The translations under genes and the position numbers were made by a program. From the NCBI GenBank assembly GCA_903995115.1, contig LR877167.1, positions 62,001 to 126,000 on the forward strand: a stretch of DNA of 64,000 bases, in the 5' to 3' direction. The stretch is from Angomonas deanei. Its lineage: Eukaryota > Euglenozoa > Kinetoplastea > Trypanosomatida > Trypanosomatidae. Below the pieces are notes generated by a model. The model searched no databases, was not told the DNA's origin, and worked only from the letters and a program-made list of their open reading frames with translations. Within the stretch, counting starts at the first letter, position 1; the number at the start of each line of letters is the position of its first letter. Below, piece after piece: positions 39,884 through 49,990 of the stretch.

Positions 39884-40071
39884 ATTGACTTTGGTAATCA
39901 ATATCGCAAACACATTAGGTCACCCTCATTTTTTTTTTTCAATTTTTTTTTTTTTATATCGGTCCTGTCGCATTTATCTTCATAAAATAATATTAATGTA
40001 GTGTGTGTTGTTTTGTTTCCTCTATTTGTGTTTTTTTTTTTTTTTTTGCATTGACTTTGGTAATCAATATC
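39884..40071. repeat. Pair of identical 22-bp direct repeats
   Basis: ATTGACTTTGGTAATCAATA plus TC occurs at 39884-39905 and again at 40050-40071, 166 bp apart. Each unit begins ATTGA and contains TCAAT, so each could form a 5-bp stem. Not low complexity. Confidence 0.75.
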
Positions 40072-40505
40072 TGTAAAAAAGAAAAAAAAAATAATAATAA
40101 TAATAATTAAAAAACAACATCTCACCCGCAAAACTAATTTCAGCGAGAACGGTAAAAAAAAAAAAAAAAAGCTCATGAATATAGAAAACCCAAAAGAAAG
40201 AAAAAACAAAAAATGACAGTGTAGGAAAACCAATTCGGATTAATCCTCACTATTCATTTGTAGAACAAGGTCAACTTTTCATTTTTTTTTTTCACAAATT
40301 TGCTATTTTATATCGCATGTCCATCTACCCTTCCCCCCATTTGTTTTTTGTTTTTTTGGTTATTTTCATTTTTTTTTTTTCTCAATGTGTGCTCAAAGGA
40401 TTTTCCTTTTTTTTTTTTTTCATGAAATTCATTATCACCATTTTTTTGTGTGTTTTTATTGTTTTTCCGCTTTTCTTTGCTGATCGAATAACTACAAAAT
40501 ACTAT

Positions 40506-40540
40506 CTTCCTTCGTTTTCTCTCTCTTTACTGTTATTTAG
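40506..40540 (+). promoter_or_regulatory. Polypyrimidine tract and splice acceptor of the RNA helicase
   Basis: CTTCCTTCGTTTTCTCTCTC then TTTACTGTTATTTAG, with AG at 40539-40540, 25 nt before the ATG at 40566. Supports the start chosen for the helicase. Confidence 0.65.
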
Positions 40541-40565
40541 TTCGATTAATTCGAAAAACAAAAAA

Positions 40566-43072
40566 ATGGGTCGTCCCGATAGTCGCGGTCGAGGCGGACG
40601 TCAGCGCCCAGCAGGCCGTGGTCGCGGTGGTAAACCACAACAAAACAACAAACAGCACAAAAAAGAAAACGACGACCACGGTAACGACGAGCTCGACATG
40701 GAGGTGCAAGACTTCTTCACCGACCTCACCGGCCGTCGCCCCATGAAATCGGCAAAGCTGGAAGATCACCAAAACGCCGCGGAAGGGGCGATGCAAGTCT
40801 TCACCGACCCTCAGGAAACCCCTTTTCTACTGGGCGACTCCCTCCCTAGCGGGAAAGGCCAGGGCAGCGAGCAGACCCAGGACGTCGTCTCGTGGCTACA
40901 GCTAGGCCTGTGCAAGGCGGTGCTCAAGAAAGTTAACGCCAACGCCCAACTGGACAAGAGCGGCGCCAATTACTACTTTGCCCCTACCCCCGTCCAGGCG
41001 AAGGCGATTCCTGCCATTGTGGAAGGAAAGGATGTGTGTGTGCGGGCGGTGACCGGCTCTGGTAAGACCGCTGCGTATCTGCTGCCACTGCTGCACCGAC
41101 TGCTGGTCTGCAAACCGCCTGCCAACCGCAAGCGATATATTCGGAGTGTGATTCTTGTCCCCACCAGAGAGTTAGGGGTGCAGTGCGAGGCCATGATTCA
41201 GCGGTTTCTGCCGCAGCCCACCTTGAAGCGGGATAGCGAGGGGAAGACACCGGAGGATGAGGAAGGGATCAAGGTAGCCTTGGCGATCGGCGGTGTCGCC
41301 GCCCACACGCAAGAGGCGCTGCTCGACGCAGGGCCGGACATCTTGATTGCGACCCCAGGCCGACTAGTGGACTTCTTGTTTAATTATAAAAAACACCGGC
41401 TGGTCAATAAAAACAAGGTACGCGACGATGATGCGTACCAAACGAAGAAAAAAGTGGCCGTAAAGGGCCCAACGATGATCACATGTACGGAAATCAAAAA
41501 GGATTAGATCTTAGTCGGGTAGAAATGCTCATCCTCGACGAGTGTGATAAGCTTCTGACGGTGGTAATGTACGATCAGGTGCGGGAGGTGGTGGTGAAGG
41601 TGCAGGAACAGAAGGAAATCATTCAGACGGACGGCAGCCCCCAGCATCACGTCTCTCGCGGCACACCACACTACTTTTTACAAATGTGTATGTTTTCTGC
41701 CACCATGACCGACGACGTCGATAAGTTTGCGAGTGAGTTTCTCGTCAATCCCGTTAATATAGATATCGGCCACGTCGCCCTGCAGGCCAACCTCCGACAA
41801 CAGTTTGTGCGAGTGGTGATGCCCACCGAGGAAGAGGTACAACAGCAGCAGAAGGAGGCAGAGGAGGCACAGGAAGGAGGAAAGAAACGGATCCGCTCGA
41901 AACGGCTGCGAGAGGAAAAGAAGTTGGAAGGGTCGGACGGGAAAGGTGGGGCCGCCGTCCTCCCTCATATTTCCATCGTCAAGACCCAATACCTGGTCGC
42001 CCTCTGTGAGACGTACTTTGCTCAGACCAAGACGATTATCTTCTGCAAGTACAAGAGCACCGCACACCGACTGTGTTTGTTGTTTAATCAACTCGCCCTG
42101 CCGGCGGTAGAGATCCAAGGCAATCAGACACAGGAAGAACGTTTCACCGCGATGGCACGCTTCACGGCGGCGCCAGACCCACTGGTGCAAACGACCACCG
42201 TCAATTTCCTCATCACCACAGATGTCGCGGCGAGAGGATTGGATATCTCCGCCATTAAACTCGTTATCAACTTTGACTTACCCGCCACCCTCACCACCTA
42301 TATCCATCGTGTGGGTCGTACCGCCCGTATTGGGAGCAGTGGCCTCGCCGTGTCACTGGTGTATGAGGCCGAGGATGCCGCCATTATGCGTAAGATTGTG
42401 CTCATCTCGGGTACCATGAACACCCCAGTGGAGGAGGAAGGAAGGGCACCGCAGCACATGGCCTCGGTGAAGCGCCGCGACGTACCCCCAGAGGTGTTGC
42501 AGCGCGCACGGGAACGGATCGAAGGCGTTTTTAACAATGTTCGTGCCTTACTGGCCGCGGAAGAGATGGAAGAGAAGATTGCCAAGGCGGAGAAACGCTT
42601 CTTACGTAGCGACAAGACCGACCGTAGTTTCGCGGAGACGTACATGGCCCAACCACGCAAGGAGTGGATACTTAGCAAGACAGAAAAGCGAAAGCGCGAG
42701 GAGGAGGCCCGCCAGCAGTACGAGAAGGAGTCTGAAATTACCTTAAATCGATTCCAAAATGAGCTCAGCGCCCTCGACAAGGAGGAGCAACAATTCCTGG
42801 CGAAACAGAAGGTGCAGAAACAGGTGGAGCGACGGAAGCGGGAGAAGGTGAAGGAGGTCGTGAAGGAGAAGCAACGCGAGCTGCGCAAGAAGGCGGAGAA
42901 GAAGATCAACGCGGGTGTCGTCAAGAAACTCAAGAAGAAGAAGCTGCGGGAGGCCTCCAAGGAGAAGCGTGCGGCGAGCCGGGCGGCCAATGGCAAGAAG
43001 GCGTACGTGCACGGGGACGGTAAGAAGAGAAATAAAAAGTCTAGGCATTCCAAGAAGGCGAAGCGACATTAA
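40566..43072 (+). CDS. DRS1/DDX27-like DEAD-box RNA helicase, frame interrupted once
   Basis: About 836 residues over two frames. The N-terminus is Arg/Gly-rich (GRPDSRGRGGRQRPAGRGRG). Helicase motifs: FAPTPVQAKAIP (Q region), AVTGSGKTAAYLLP (I), VPTRELGVQCE (Ia), ATPGRLVDFL (Ib); after the break LILDECDKLL (II, DECD instead of DEAD), FSATMTDD (III), IIFCKYKST (IV), TTDVAARGLDI (V) and HRVGRTARIG (VI). The post-helicase segment QPRKEWILSKTEKRKREEEA resembles DDX27 RPKRTWFQTKEERKKEK (recalled), and the end is a very basic coiled coil with nuclear signals. DRS1/DDX27 acts in the nucleolus in 60S assembly. The break is at GGG 41465-41467 (GGGG needed) between motifs Ib and II. Confidence 0.87.
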
Positions 43073-43379
43073 CATGAGACATGTTTTTTTTATAAAATAA
43101 AAATAAAAAATTGGTGTAAAAAAAAAAATTAATGAACTCCAATAAACGTTTAACATACGATAAGTACTATAATATTAAAAACAAATGTTGATGATCGAGG
43201 TGCTAAACAATCGGGAACTTTCTTTTTAAAAAAAAAAGTTTAGATATTACATTCTTCTTTTTCTCTACCTTTTTTCTTTTTTAGGGCCATCCATAATCCT
43301 ATCAGTTTTCTTTTTTTTCCTTCCTCGCCGTAGGAGCACACACATCCATAAAAAAATAAAATAAAAATTAATTAGTATC
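43073..43379. other. Intergenic region, no gene seen
   Basis: A and T tracts with a T/C-rich stretch (CTTCTTTTTCTCTACC near 43254) that may serve as the polypyrimidine tract of the carrier gene. Confidence 0.55.
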
Positions 43380-44357
43380 ATGTCCGCCGTCAGCGCCGCC
43401 TCGTTAGCCCGCGATCGCGATGACAAGAATAAAAACAACATTGCCTCCGTCTTTGCAGGTGGTTTCGCCGGAGTCTGCAGCACGTGTGTGACCAACCCGC
43501 TCGACACCGTTCGTGTCCGTCTCTCCGCTGGCCGCAGCGCCACCGGCAAGTCGCACAAGTCCCTCGTCATGACGTTCAAAGAGTTATTTCAGAAAGGAGC
43601 ATGGCATGCCTTTAGTCGAGGGTTGGGCGCTAATATTATGGCGAGCATGCCGTCCAACGCGGTGTATCTCCCGACGTATCGGTTTTTAAAAAATGAGCTG
43701 ACGCAGCCGGAACCGCGCATTAAGCTGAGCGAGGGATCCATTCCACTGGTGTGTGCCTTTGGGGCCGTCACCACCACGAACTTGACGCTGTCGCCGCTGT
43801 TTCTCGTCCGCACGCGCGTGCAGGTGGACGACAAACTCACGATTCGGGAAGTCTTTCTCTCCGTCATGAAGAAAGAAGGTGTCCGGGGTTTCTACCGCGG
43901 CACCGTCACCAACATTGCAGGCCGCTTCGTCGAGGAAGGCTTGTTCTGGTCTGTGTACGAGTTGTTAAAGCGCATTACGCATAAGGGCACGTTTGAGCAG
44001 GGGAATAGCTTCCTCCTCGCGAGTGCGGCGATGCTCAGCCTGACGATGGTCGCCAAGCTCACGGCGACCTCCATCGCCTATCCGTATAACGTGATTATGA
44101 ATCATTTACGAACGGTCAACAAACAAACGGGAAAACACGATTTTGTGAAAGTGTTTCCAACGATAAAACATATTTATAGGCACGATGGGTTTATGGGATT
44201 TTATAAAGGGTTAGCGCCGCAGTTATTGCGAAGTGTGATCAGTAAGGCGACGCAAATTTACTCGTTTGAGTTATTTATGTTTACGTATGGACAAATGCTA
44301 GCGAATAAACGACGCTTGTTAGACGAGGCGGATAGAGCGAAGGAAACCTCGGAGTAA
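43380..44357 (+). CDS. Mitochondrial carrier family (SLC25) protein
   Basis: Complete 325-residue member of the three-repeat carrier family. Repeat 1: VFAGGFAGVCSTCVTNPLDT then VRVRL, a normal P-x-[DE]-x-x-[RK] signature. Repeat 2: LSPLFLVRTRVQ with P-L-F-L-V-R, acidic residue replaced by Phe. Repeat 3: YPYNVIMNHLR with P-Y-N-V-I-M, both charges lost. Loop glycine motifs GVRGFYRGTVTNI and GFMGFYKGLAPQLL are kept. The family moves metabolites across the mitochondrial inner membrane; the weak gate signatures make the substrate uncertain and suggest a divergent, perhaps peroxisomal or kinetoplastid-specific carrier. Frame intact. An (AAT)n run follows closely after the stop. Confidence 0.9.
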   Translation: MSAVSAASLARDRDDKNKNNIASVFAGGFAGVCSTCVTNPLDTVRVRLSAGRSATGKSHKSLVMTFKELFQKGAWHAFSRGLGANIMASMPSNAVYLPTYRFLKNELTQPEPRIKLSEGSIPLVCAFGAVTTTNLTLSPLFLVRTRVQVDDKLTIREVFLSVMKKEGVRGFYRGTVTNIAGRFVEEGLFWSVYELLKRITHKGTFEQGNSFLLASAAMLSLTMVAKLTATSIAYPYNVIMNHLRTVNKQTGKHDFVKVFPTIKHIYRHDGFMGFYKGLAPQLLRSVISKATQIYSFELFMFTYGQMLANKRRLLDEADRAKETSE

Positions 44358-44824
44358 AAAATAATAATAATAATAATAATAATAAACTATTATTATTTTT
44401 TTTGTTTTTCCGTTCTGTTATTCGAAACGAAAAAAAAAAATGAGAAGGATAATAATTAAAGTTTTAGAAACTCAAAAGTGCTTTTATCTTTTTGTTTTTT
44501 TTACAAGAAATATATATATATATACATATACGCATAGAGTGCTTTGTTCAAAGAAATAAAGCTATTACTTTATTAGTTTTTACATAGAAACCTCACCTAA
44601 TGATAATCTTTTTTGTTAATGAACAGTTTTTTTGTTTAAGGCATAGAATAAATTAAAAAAAAAAAAAAAAAACATTTATTGGCCAAACGTAATAGAAAAA
44701 AAAAGATGGCATTTTCATAATGGAATGCTCCCCCGAACGGCACACATTACTTTTCCATTCTTATCATCATTCTTTGAAAGTCAAAAGAACGAAAAAAATA
44801 TAGTAAAGTCAAAAAAAAATACAA
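44358..44824. other. Intergenic region with AAT run
   Basis: Starts with about eight AAT units (44362-44386), includes a (TA)n stretch near 44510-44523, A18 at about 44655-44672, and a GC-richer patch (GGAATGCTCCCCCGAACGGC) at 44722-44741 before the LRR start. Confidence 0.55.
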
Positions 44825-47017
44825 ATGGATTTTAGTTCCCTCTTTCAGGTGTTACAATACTTTCAAGATACAAAGTTCGACGAGCACCTCCCCAAGCCGT
44901 GCGGTCCGCCGCTCGCCCTGGCCGCCACCGCCCCTACCGTCCGTGCGCTCACAGAAAGACACTTCCCTGGTGGTACCCCACTCGTCATGACGAATCAACA
45001 AAAATATTCAATTGAGCGACGGAAGCGGGAAGAGGAGTATCGTTTGTTAAATAATTGGGAAGATGACAAAGACGGGGGCGGAGACTTTCGACGGGACTGG
45101 CACTACCATGTTGGCTTGACCCTGCGCCTGCGCGAGACGAAAAAAGAAAAGAATGAAAATGAAAATAATTATCCTCGGAATGAAATACACATGGACCCGA
45201 ATGAGAACTTGGACGACATACAGTTCCTCACTCCGAGCGTGTGGTGGCTCGCCCAGACCAGCGCGGCGGGCTCCCCGCTGCCAGTCTTCTTTACGATTAA
45301 CGCGGACCGCTCCGACGGTGTGAAGTGGTATGCACCACTCCTGCAGGCGATCAAAGTACTCTCCAACACGTTACAACAGCAGAACATTCCCCATCGGTTT
45401 GAGATTAGTCTCAGTTCAACGAATATTGTATCCATTGAGGGAGTCGTGCAAGCGATACCACACCACTTGTATGCCTTGAACATCAATCATTGTGAGAATA
45501 TTACCGATCTTGCGTGCTTGGAGCCTCTCACCGCCCTTCGTGAGCTCTATGTGTCGCACTGCAGCGGGGTGAGTAGTTTTCATCCCATCAACGCCTTGCA
45601 CCACTGTCTGCGTAAGTTAGAAATTATCGGCAACGTGAGTAACTTTTTCGACGTTGGCGTGTTGGACCGTGTCTTGCCACAACTCACGGAAATTAACATT
45701 GCCGGTTGTACCCGGCTGAAGCATGTCGATGCACTGCGGTTAGGCAAGGACCGTCTCCAGCGGGTCCGACTGTTTAACACGGAGATACATTCCCTCGTGC
45801 CGCTCACGTATCTAAAAAGTACGCTGGTCGAGGTGTATGTGAGTAGTTGCCCGCGTGTCATTTCCTTCGAGCCCCTCTCCCTCTGCGAGAACTTGGAGCA
45901 AGTCTACCTGTCACGGTCGGCGGTAAATACCGTTTCATTTTTAGCGCGACTTGCTAAATTGAGAGTGTTGCACCTCGCGGGGTGCACGCAGCTCACGACG
46001 CTCTCACCGCTGCGGAACACCACTTCCATTCAACAGTTAAATACAGCGGAGTGTCCGCTGACGGACTGGACCGCGTTGGAGGGGCCGATGGGGGCGGCAC
46101 TGAGGGTGTTGGATATTTCTTCCTGCGCTGGGATCGACGATGAAAACTTTAGTCTAATTGGACAGTGTGTGCATCTCGTACGCCTCACCATGACGAGATT
46201 GCGTATCACGGATGTGGCGCCTCTTGCGGCGTTGCGTACGTTGAGGGAGCTAAACCTCACTGGCTGCCGCCGTGTCACCGACTTCACGGCGCTACAGTCC
46301 TGTCACTTTTTACAAACGCTAAAAATGAAAGATACCAACTTTTCCGATTGGGGGTTGTTCCGTTATCTGCCGTACCTCTCCCATCAGCTGGTCTTGGATA
46401 ATTGTAGTCAGCTACCCCCAGGGCCCACGCCGGTCGCGGGATTGCAGCACGTGAAGGAATTATACATGAATGGGAGTACCGCCGTGACGGATGCTTCTCT
46501 CCCTATTTTTGGACAAATGCCGTCGTTGGAGCGGCTGAGCATCGCCGGCTGTAATGAGGTCACCTCTCTGGATGGATTACTCGCCATCCCAGAAGATAAT
46601 CAAAATAATTATTATCCACCTTGCCAGTCGCTACGGTATCTTTACGCCTTCAAGTGCACGCAGCTACAGTCCATCCACCTCTTGCACCGCTGTCCCTCAC
46701 TGCAAGTCGTTTCTTTTATGTTTTGTGCGGCGCTAGACTCTCTCGCCGGTCTGGCAGGGGCGCCAGTGTTGGAAGGCATTGTCGCCAGCCACTCGACGGT
46801 AACGTGTCTCACCGGCCTCGCCCAGTGCCCACGGCTGCAGTGGATAGAAGTAGGAAGCACGTTGATTGAATCTTTATTACCGTTACAAGGAGCGCCGCGG
46901 CTCGTGCGGGTGGGGGCGCAGCGGTGTGAAAAATTAAGTCCGGAAGGTATGGAAAAGGAATGTGAAATGTTGAAGCAGACGTGTCCTTTATTACAAACAG
47001 TCACAACAGCATCATAA
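44825..47017 (+). CDS. Leucine-rich-repeat protein
   Basis: Complete 730-residue protein. After a ~200-residue N-terminal region come about 18-20 leucine-rich repeats of 22-25 residues, for example LTALRELYVSHCSGVSSFHP, LAKLRVLHLAGCTQLTTLSP, LRTLRELNLTGCRRVTDFTA and PSLERLSIAGCNEVTSLDG. The repeated C-x-x-[LVI] after the beta-strand makes these cysteine-containing LRRs of the kind abundant in kinetoplastids. No transmembrane segment or F-box is visible. LRR arrays mediate protein binding; partner unknown. Frame intact through 2.2 kb, which is notable given the breaks in its neighbours. It is the last GC-rich gene before the Asn-rich region. Confidence 0.9.
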   Translation: MDFSSLFQVLQYFQDTKFDEHLPKPCGPPLALAATAPTVRALTERHFPGGTPLVMTNQQKYSIERRKREEEYRLLNNWEDDKDGGGDFRRDWHYHVGLTLRLRETKKEKNENENNYPRNEIHMDPNENLDDIQFLTPSVWWLAQTSAAGSPLPVFFTINADRSDGVKWYAPLLQAIKVLSNTLQQQNIPHRFEISLSSTNIVSIEGVVQAIPHHLYALNINHCENITDLACLEPLTALRELYVSHCSGVSSFHPINALHHCLRKLEIIGNVSNFFDVGVLDRVLPQLTEINIAGCTRLKHVDALRLGKDRLQRVRLFNTEIHSLVPLTYLKSTLVEVYVSSCPRVISFEPLSLCENLEQVYLSRSAVNTVSFLARLAKLRVLHLAGCTQLTTLSPLRNTTSIQQLNTAECPLTDWTALEGPMGAALRVLDISSCAGIDDENFSLIGQCVHLVRLTMTRLRITDVAPLAALRTLRELNLTGCRRVTDFTALQSCHFLQTLKMKDTNFSDWGLFRYLPYLSHQLVLDNCSQLPPGPTPVAGLQHVKELYMNGSTAVTDASLPIFGQMPSLERLSIAGCNEVTSLDGLLAIPEDNQNNYYPPCQSLRYLYAFKCTQLQSIHLLHRCPSLQVVSFMFCAALDSLAGLAGAPVLEGIVASHSTVTCLTGLAQCPRLQWIEVGSTLIESLLPLQGAPRLVRVGAQRCEKLSPEGMEKECEMLKQTCPLLQTVTTAS

Positions 47018-47296
47018 TGAGAGAGGAAGAAAAAAATAGCATTATTGGTAGATTTTTGGTTTTATTCCTTTTTTGTTTGTTGTTGTTGTTATTTATTAAA
47101 AACTCTTTTTTTTTTTTTCAAATATTGTAATGATTATTGTCTTTAATGAGTGGTTGATACTTTTGTTTGTTTGTTTTTTTGCTAAAATAGTGTTTTTCTT
47201 CATTTTTATTATCACCTTTTTTCTACTTATTATTATAGGAAACTCTTTAACATAGATGCAATCATTTAAAAAAAAAAAAATTAGTAATAATATAGC

Positions 47297-49822
47297 ATGA
47301 AAAGACTAAAACCATTTTCCCCATACTATGCTATATCTCTAATGCAAAACGCTATGGATCATCGAGTGCCAATAAACCAACCTCCAAATCATAATAATAA
47401 TAATAATACTGCAAAATTTACGGCGACCAAAAAAATATTACGTCCCCGAGGTCCCTCCCCCTTTCATAAAAATATGATGAATTCTTCCGCGGAGGTGACC
47501 GACGTGAATATGAATCAACTCTGGTGCTGTCCTGGTCGACTGCAACTACGACTACGATCCCAGCTCGCACAATTCTTATTAACTCAAAATAATAATGATA
47601 ATAATTGTTTCACGTTTACGTTGGAAGAGTCATAAAAAAATATTTTTTAAATGATCAGCATTCCGTGTTAGATAAAACAACGATACAGATGGGAGAATGG
47701 GTCAATTACTGTATTTATTATTACAACGAACAACAACAAAACAAAAATAATAATAATAATAATAATAAAAATTTGAAACAGTAGAAGAAAAAGAACACTT
47801 TCTATTGTGTCTTGTCGGTGAAACTTACACCCAAATCTATTGGAATAGTGTTTTACAAATAATAAGAATACAAAATAAAAATGAAACACAAAACAAAATT
47901 TTAATTCCGCCGATTACCGATTGCGTCGCCTGGATGCTTTCTTTAATTGTATTATCCGATCCGTTTTTTAAATTAAATGCCATCAATCATAAAATAATGT
48001 ATCCAACACTGCCATCCCTATTTCAGACCAGCTTTGATTGGGGAGAAGCGATGCTCGCATTACATAATGATAATAATGAAAATGAAAATAAAAATAAAAA
48101 TCATAATCATAATATGAATACGATAGAACATGCAACACAGGATGAAAGAGACTTTATTTGGCTCAATCTAATAATAATAAAAATAATAAACAATGGAAAT
48201 TATTGTATTCTCTATTTTTTGCGAATTTGGTGAATATTTCCTACGAAACGAAATCTCAATTTACAAAATTATTTTTACAAAATAGTAATAATAATAAAAT
48301 ATTATTATCCGATCAGGAAGTCTTACAGCAATGGTTTGCACAAGAATCACAACCACAGCAATCCTCCTTATTAAAAATAAAAGATTACAATGTATTAGAT
48401 AACTTCGGTACCTCCCCCGCCGAGTGGCAGCAATATCAAAATCATAAAAATCAAAATCATAATCATAAACATAAAAATATTACGGGATGGAATTATAGTA
48501 AAGAAGGTAGCACCGCCGCACAACAGCTGTTCGAAGCCGAATTCAAAGAAAATACATTACACTTTATTTTACAAAATTTTATCGTGTTAGAAAATGAATT
48601 TTTCAATGGCGGTGCTATTTTCGTCAAAAGTAATGCGTCTTTTTTCTATCCCGTGGCGGTTTCGTTATTATCAACCGCCCCTATGCGTCTTTCACAGTTA
48701 TCGATGGCCCTAAAGTGGAATTTAATTTCGAATAATGAGAATAAAATAAATTTATCCAATCATAGTAATCAAAATCAAAATAATAATAATAATAATAATA
48801 ATGAGTCGACGACGAAGTGGAACGCCAACGGGATGAGTGTGTATGAATATTGTTCGCACTCGTTATTTTATTTTTTATTATTGTTGGTGGCCAATCCAGC
48901 GTTAACCCAACTACAAAACATCACCAATGAACAAAAAAGCGGAAAAGAATTATTGTTTCAAGACTTTTTGGGAGATCAAACGGAAAAAATGTATTTGAAA
49001 AAAAATAGACGCGAAATTAAAAATGCCATTTTGAAGGAATTAAAAAAGAATAATGTGAATGAAAGTATCAAAACTTTATTTTCTAATGTCAAAAAAATTA
49101 CAAGAGCGAATGAAGAATAATAATAATGATAATGACGTGGCACAGTTTCGTTCACAAGAACCAAATACAGAAATTAATAATAATAATAATGAATTTTCTC
49201 CCATTATAAATCAACTACAACAAGAAAAGGCGATCCACGAAGTGAGCGGAACACGTCTTCCCATCGTGTCGTATATTTTTTTTCGATTTTTAAAATTTAA
49301 CAAAATTAAAAAATCTATTTTATTAAACGATTCAAATCATTCCGAAATTAAAATTGAATGTTTGCATGTTGAATTATTATCCACCATGACACAGTTCCCT
49401 CGTGAGGTACTACACTACGTGACGACCACTTCTATTTATAATAATAATAATAATAATAAAATAATGAAAATAATGAAAATGAAATGTTTATTTGTGATAT
49501 GGAAATGAATAACATTGTTTGTTATCCTTTTGGGGATTTTCTCTTTGATAAACGGTTCCGTTACTTATTATTTTTTTATCAAAATTTTCAAAATCAAAAT
49601 AATAATAATAATAATAATAAATGTCATGTCATTTCACTAAAAGAACTAGCGGCCATCTTATTATGGGAGTTGGAGTATGGAGAAGAAGCTGCCTGTGAAA
49701 TGTTATATTATTATTTAAATTTATATCCCAAATTGTGTCAATTACGATTTATACAAAATAATAATAATAATAATATTAAAATACGGCACTGTTGGGATTA
49801 TGAAGTGGTGCTGTTCTTGTAA
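47297..49822 (+). CDS. Unknown Asn-rich protein, frame interrupted five times
   Basis: The span reads as one protein of about 840 residues only if the frame changes five times: near 47620-47631 (exact site unclear), A5 at 47767-47771, GG at 48160-48161, A7 at 49091-49097 and A4 at 49458-49461. Between the breaks each segment has coherent protein-like composition, for example ITDCVAWMLSLIVLSDPFF, NNKQWKLLYSLFFANLVNIS, TQFPREVLHYVTTTSIY and CHVISLKELAAILLWELEYG. Asn runs coded by AAT separate apparently folded helical stretches. No family recognised. Alternative: a decaying pseudogene, but the absence of missense stops inside the segments and the pure one-base nature of the breaks argue for read error. 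Confidence 0.55.
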
Positions 49823-49990
49823 TCACTTACACACATATAAATAATAAATAATAAAAATAAAAAATCAACCGAAAAAAAAAAAAAGCAATGATCTTCGTCG
49901 TTTACTTCTATGCACCTACTTCTCTCTCTCCCTCTCTAAAAAAGAAAAATACAAAAAGTAATAATAAAATAATAGAATTAGATTATCATC

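Larger units (their letters stand above)
39527..40565. other. Long AT-rich spacer between zinc-finger gene 2 and the RNA helicase
   Basis: About 1 kb of AT-rich sequence with a 22-bp direct repeat (39884-39905 and 40050-40071), T18 at 40030-40047 and a (AAT)n run near 40090. Ends with a clear polypyrimidine tract and AG at 40539-40540. Confidence 0.6.

Noticed and set aside
41460-41510. Programmed -1 frameshift at the A-run in the helicase gene
   Set aside because: AAATCAAAAAGG is not a standard X-XXY-YYZ heptamer in the right phase, the other break sites share no such motif, and a one-base change in the nearby GGG explains the join better.
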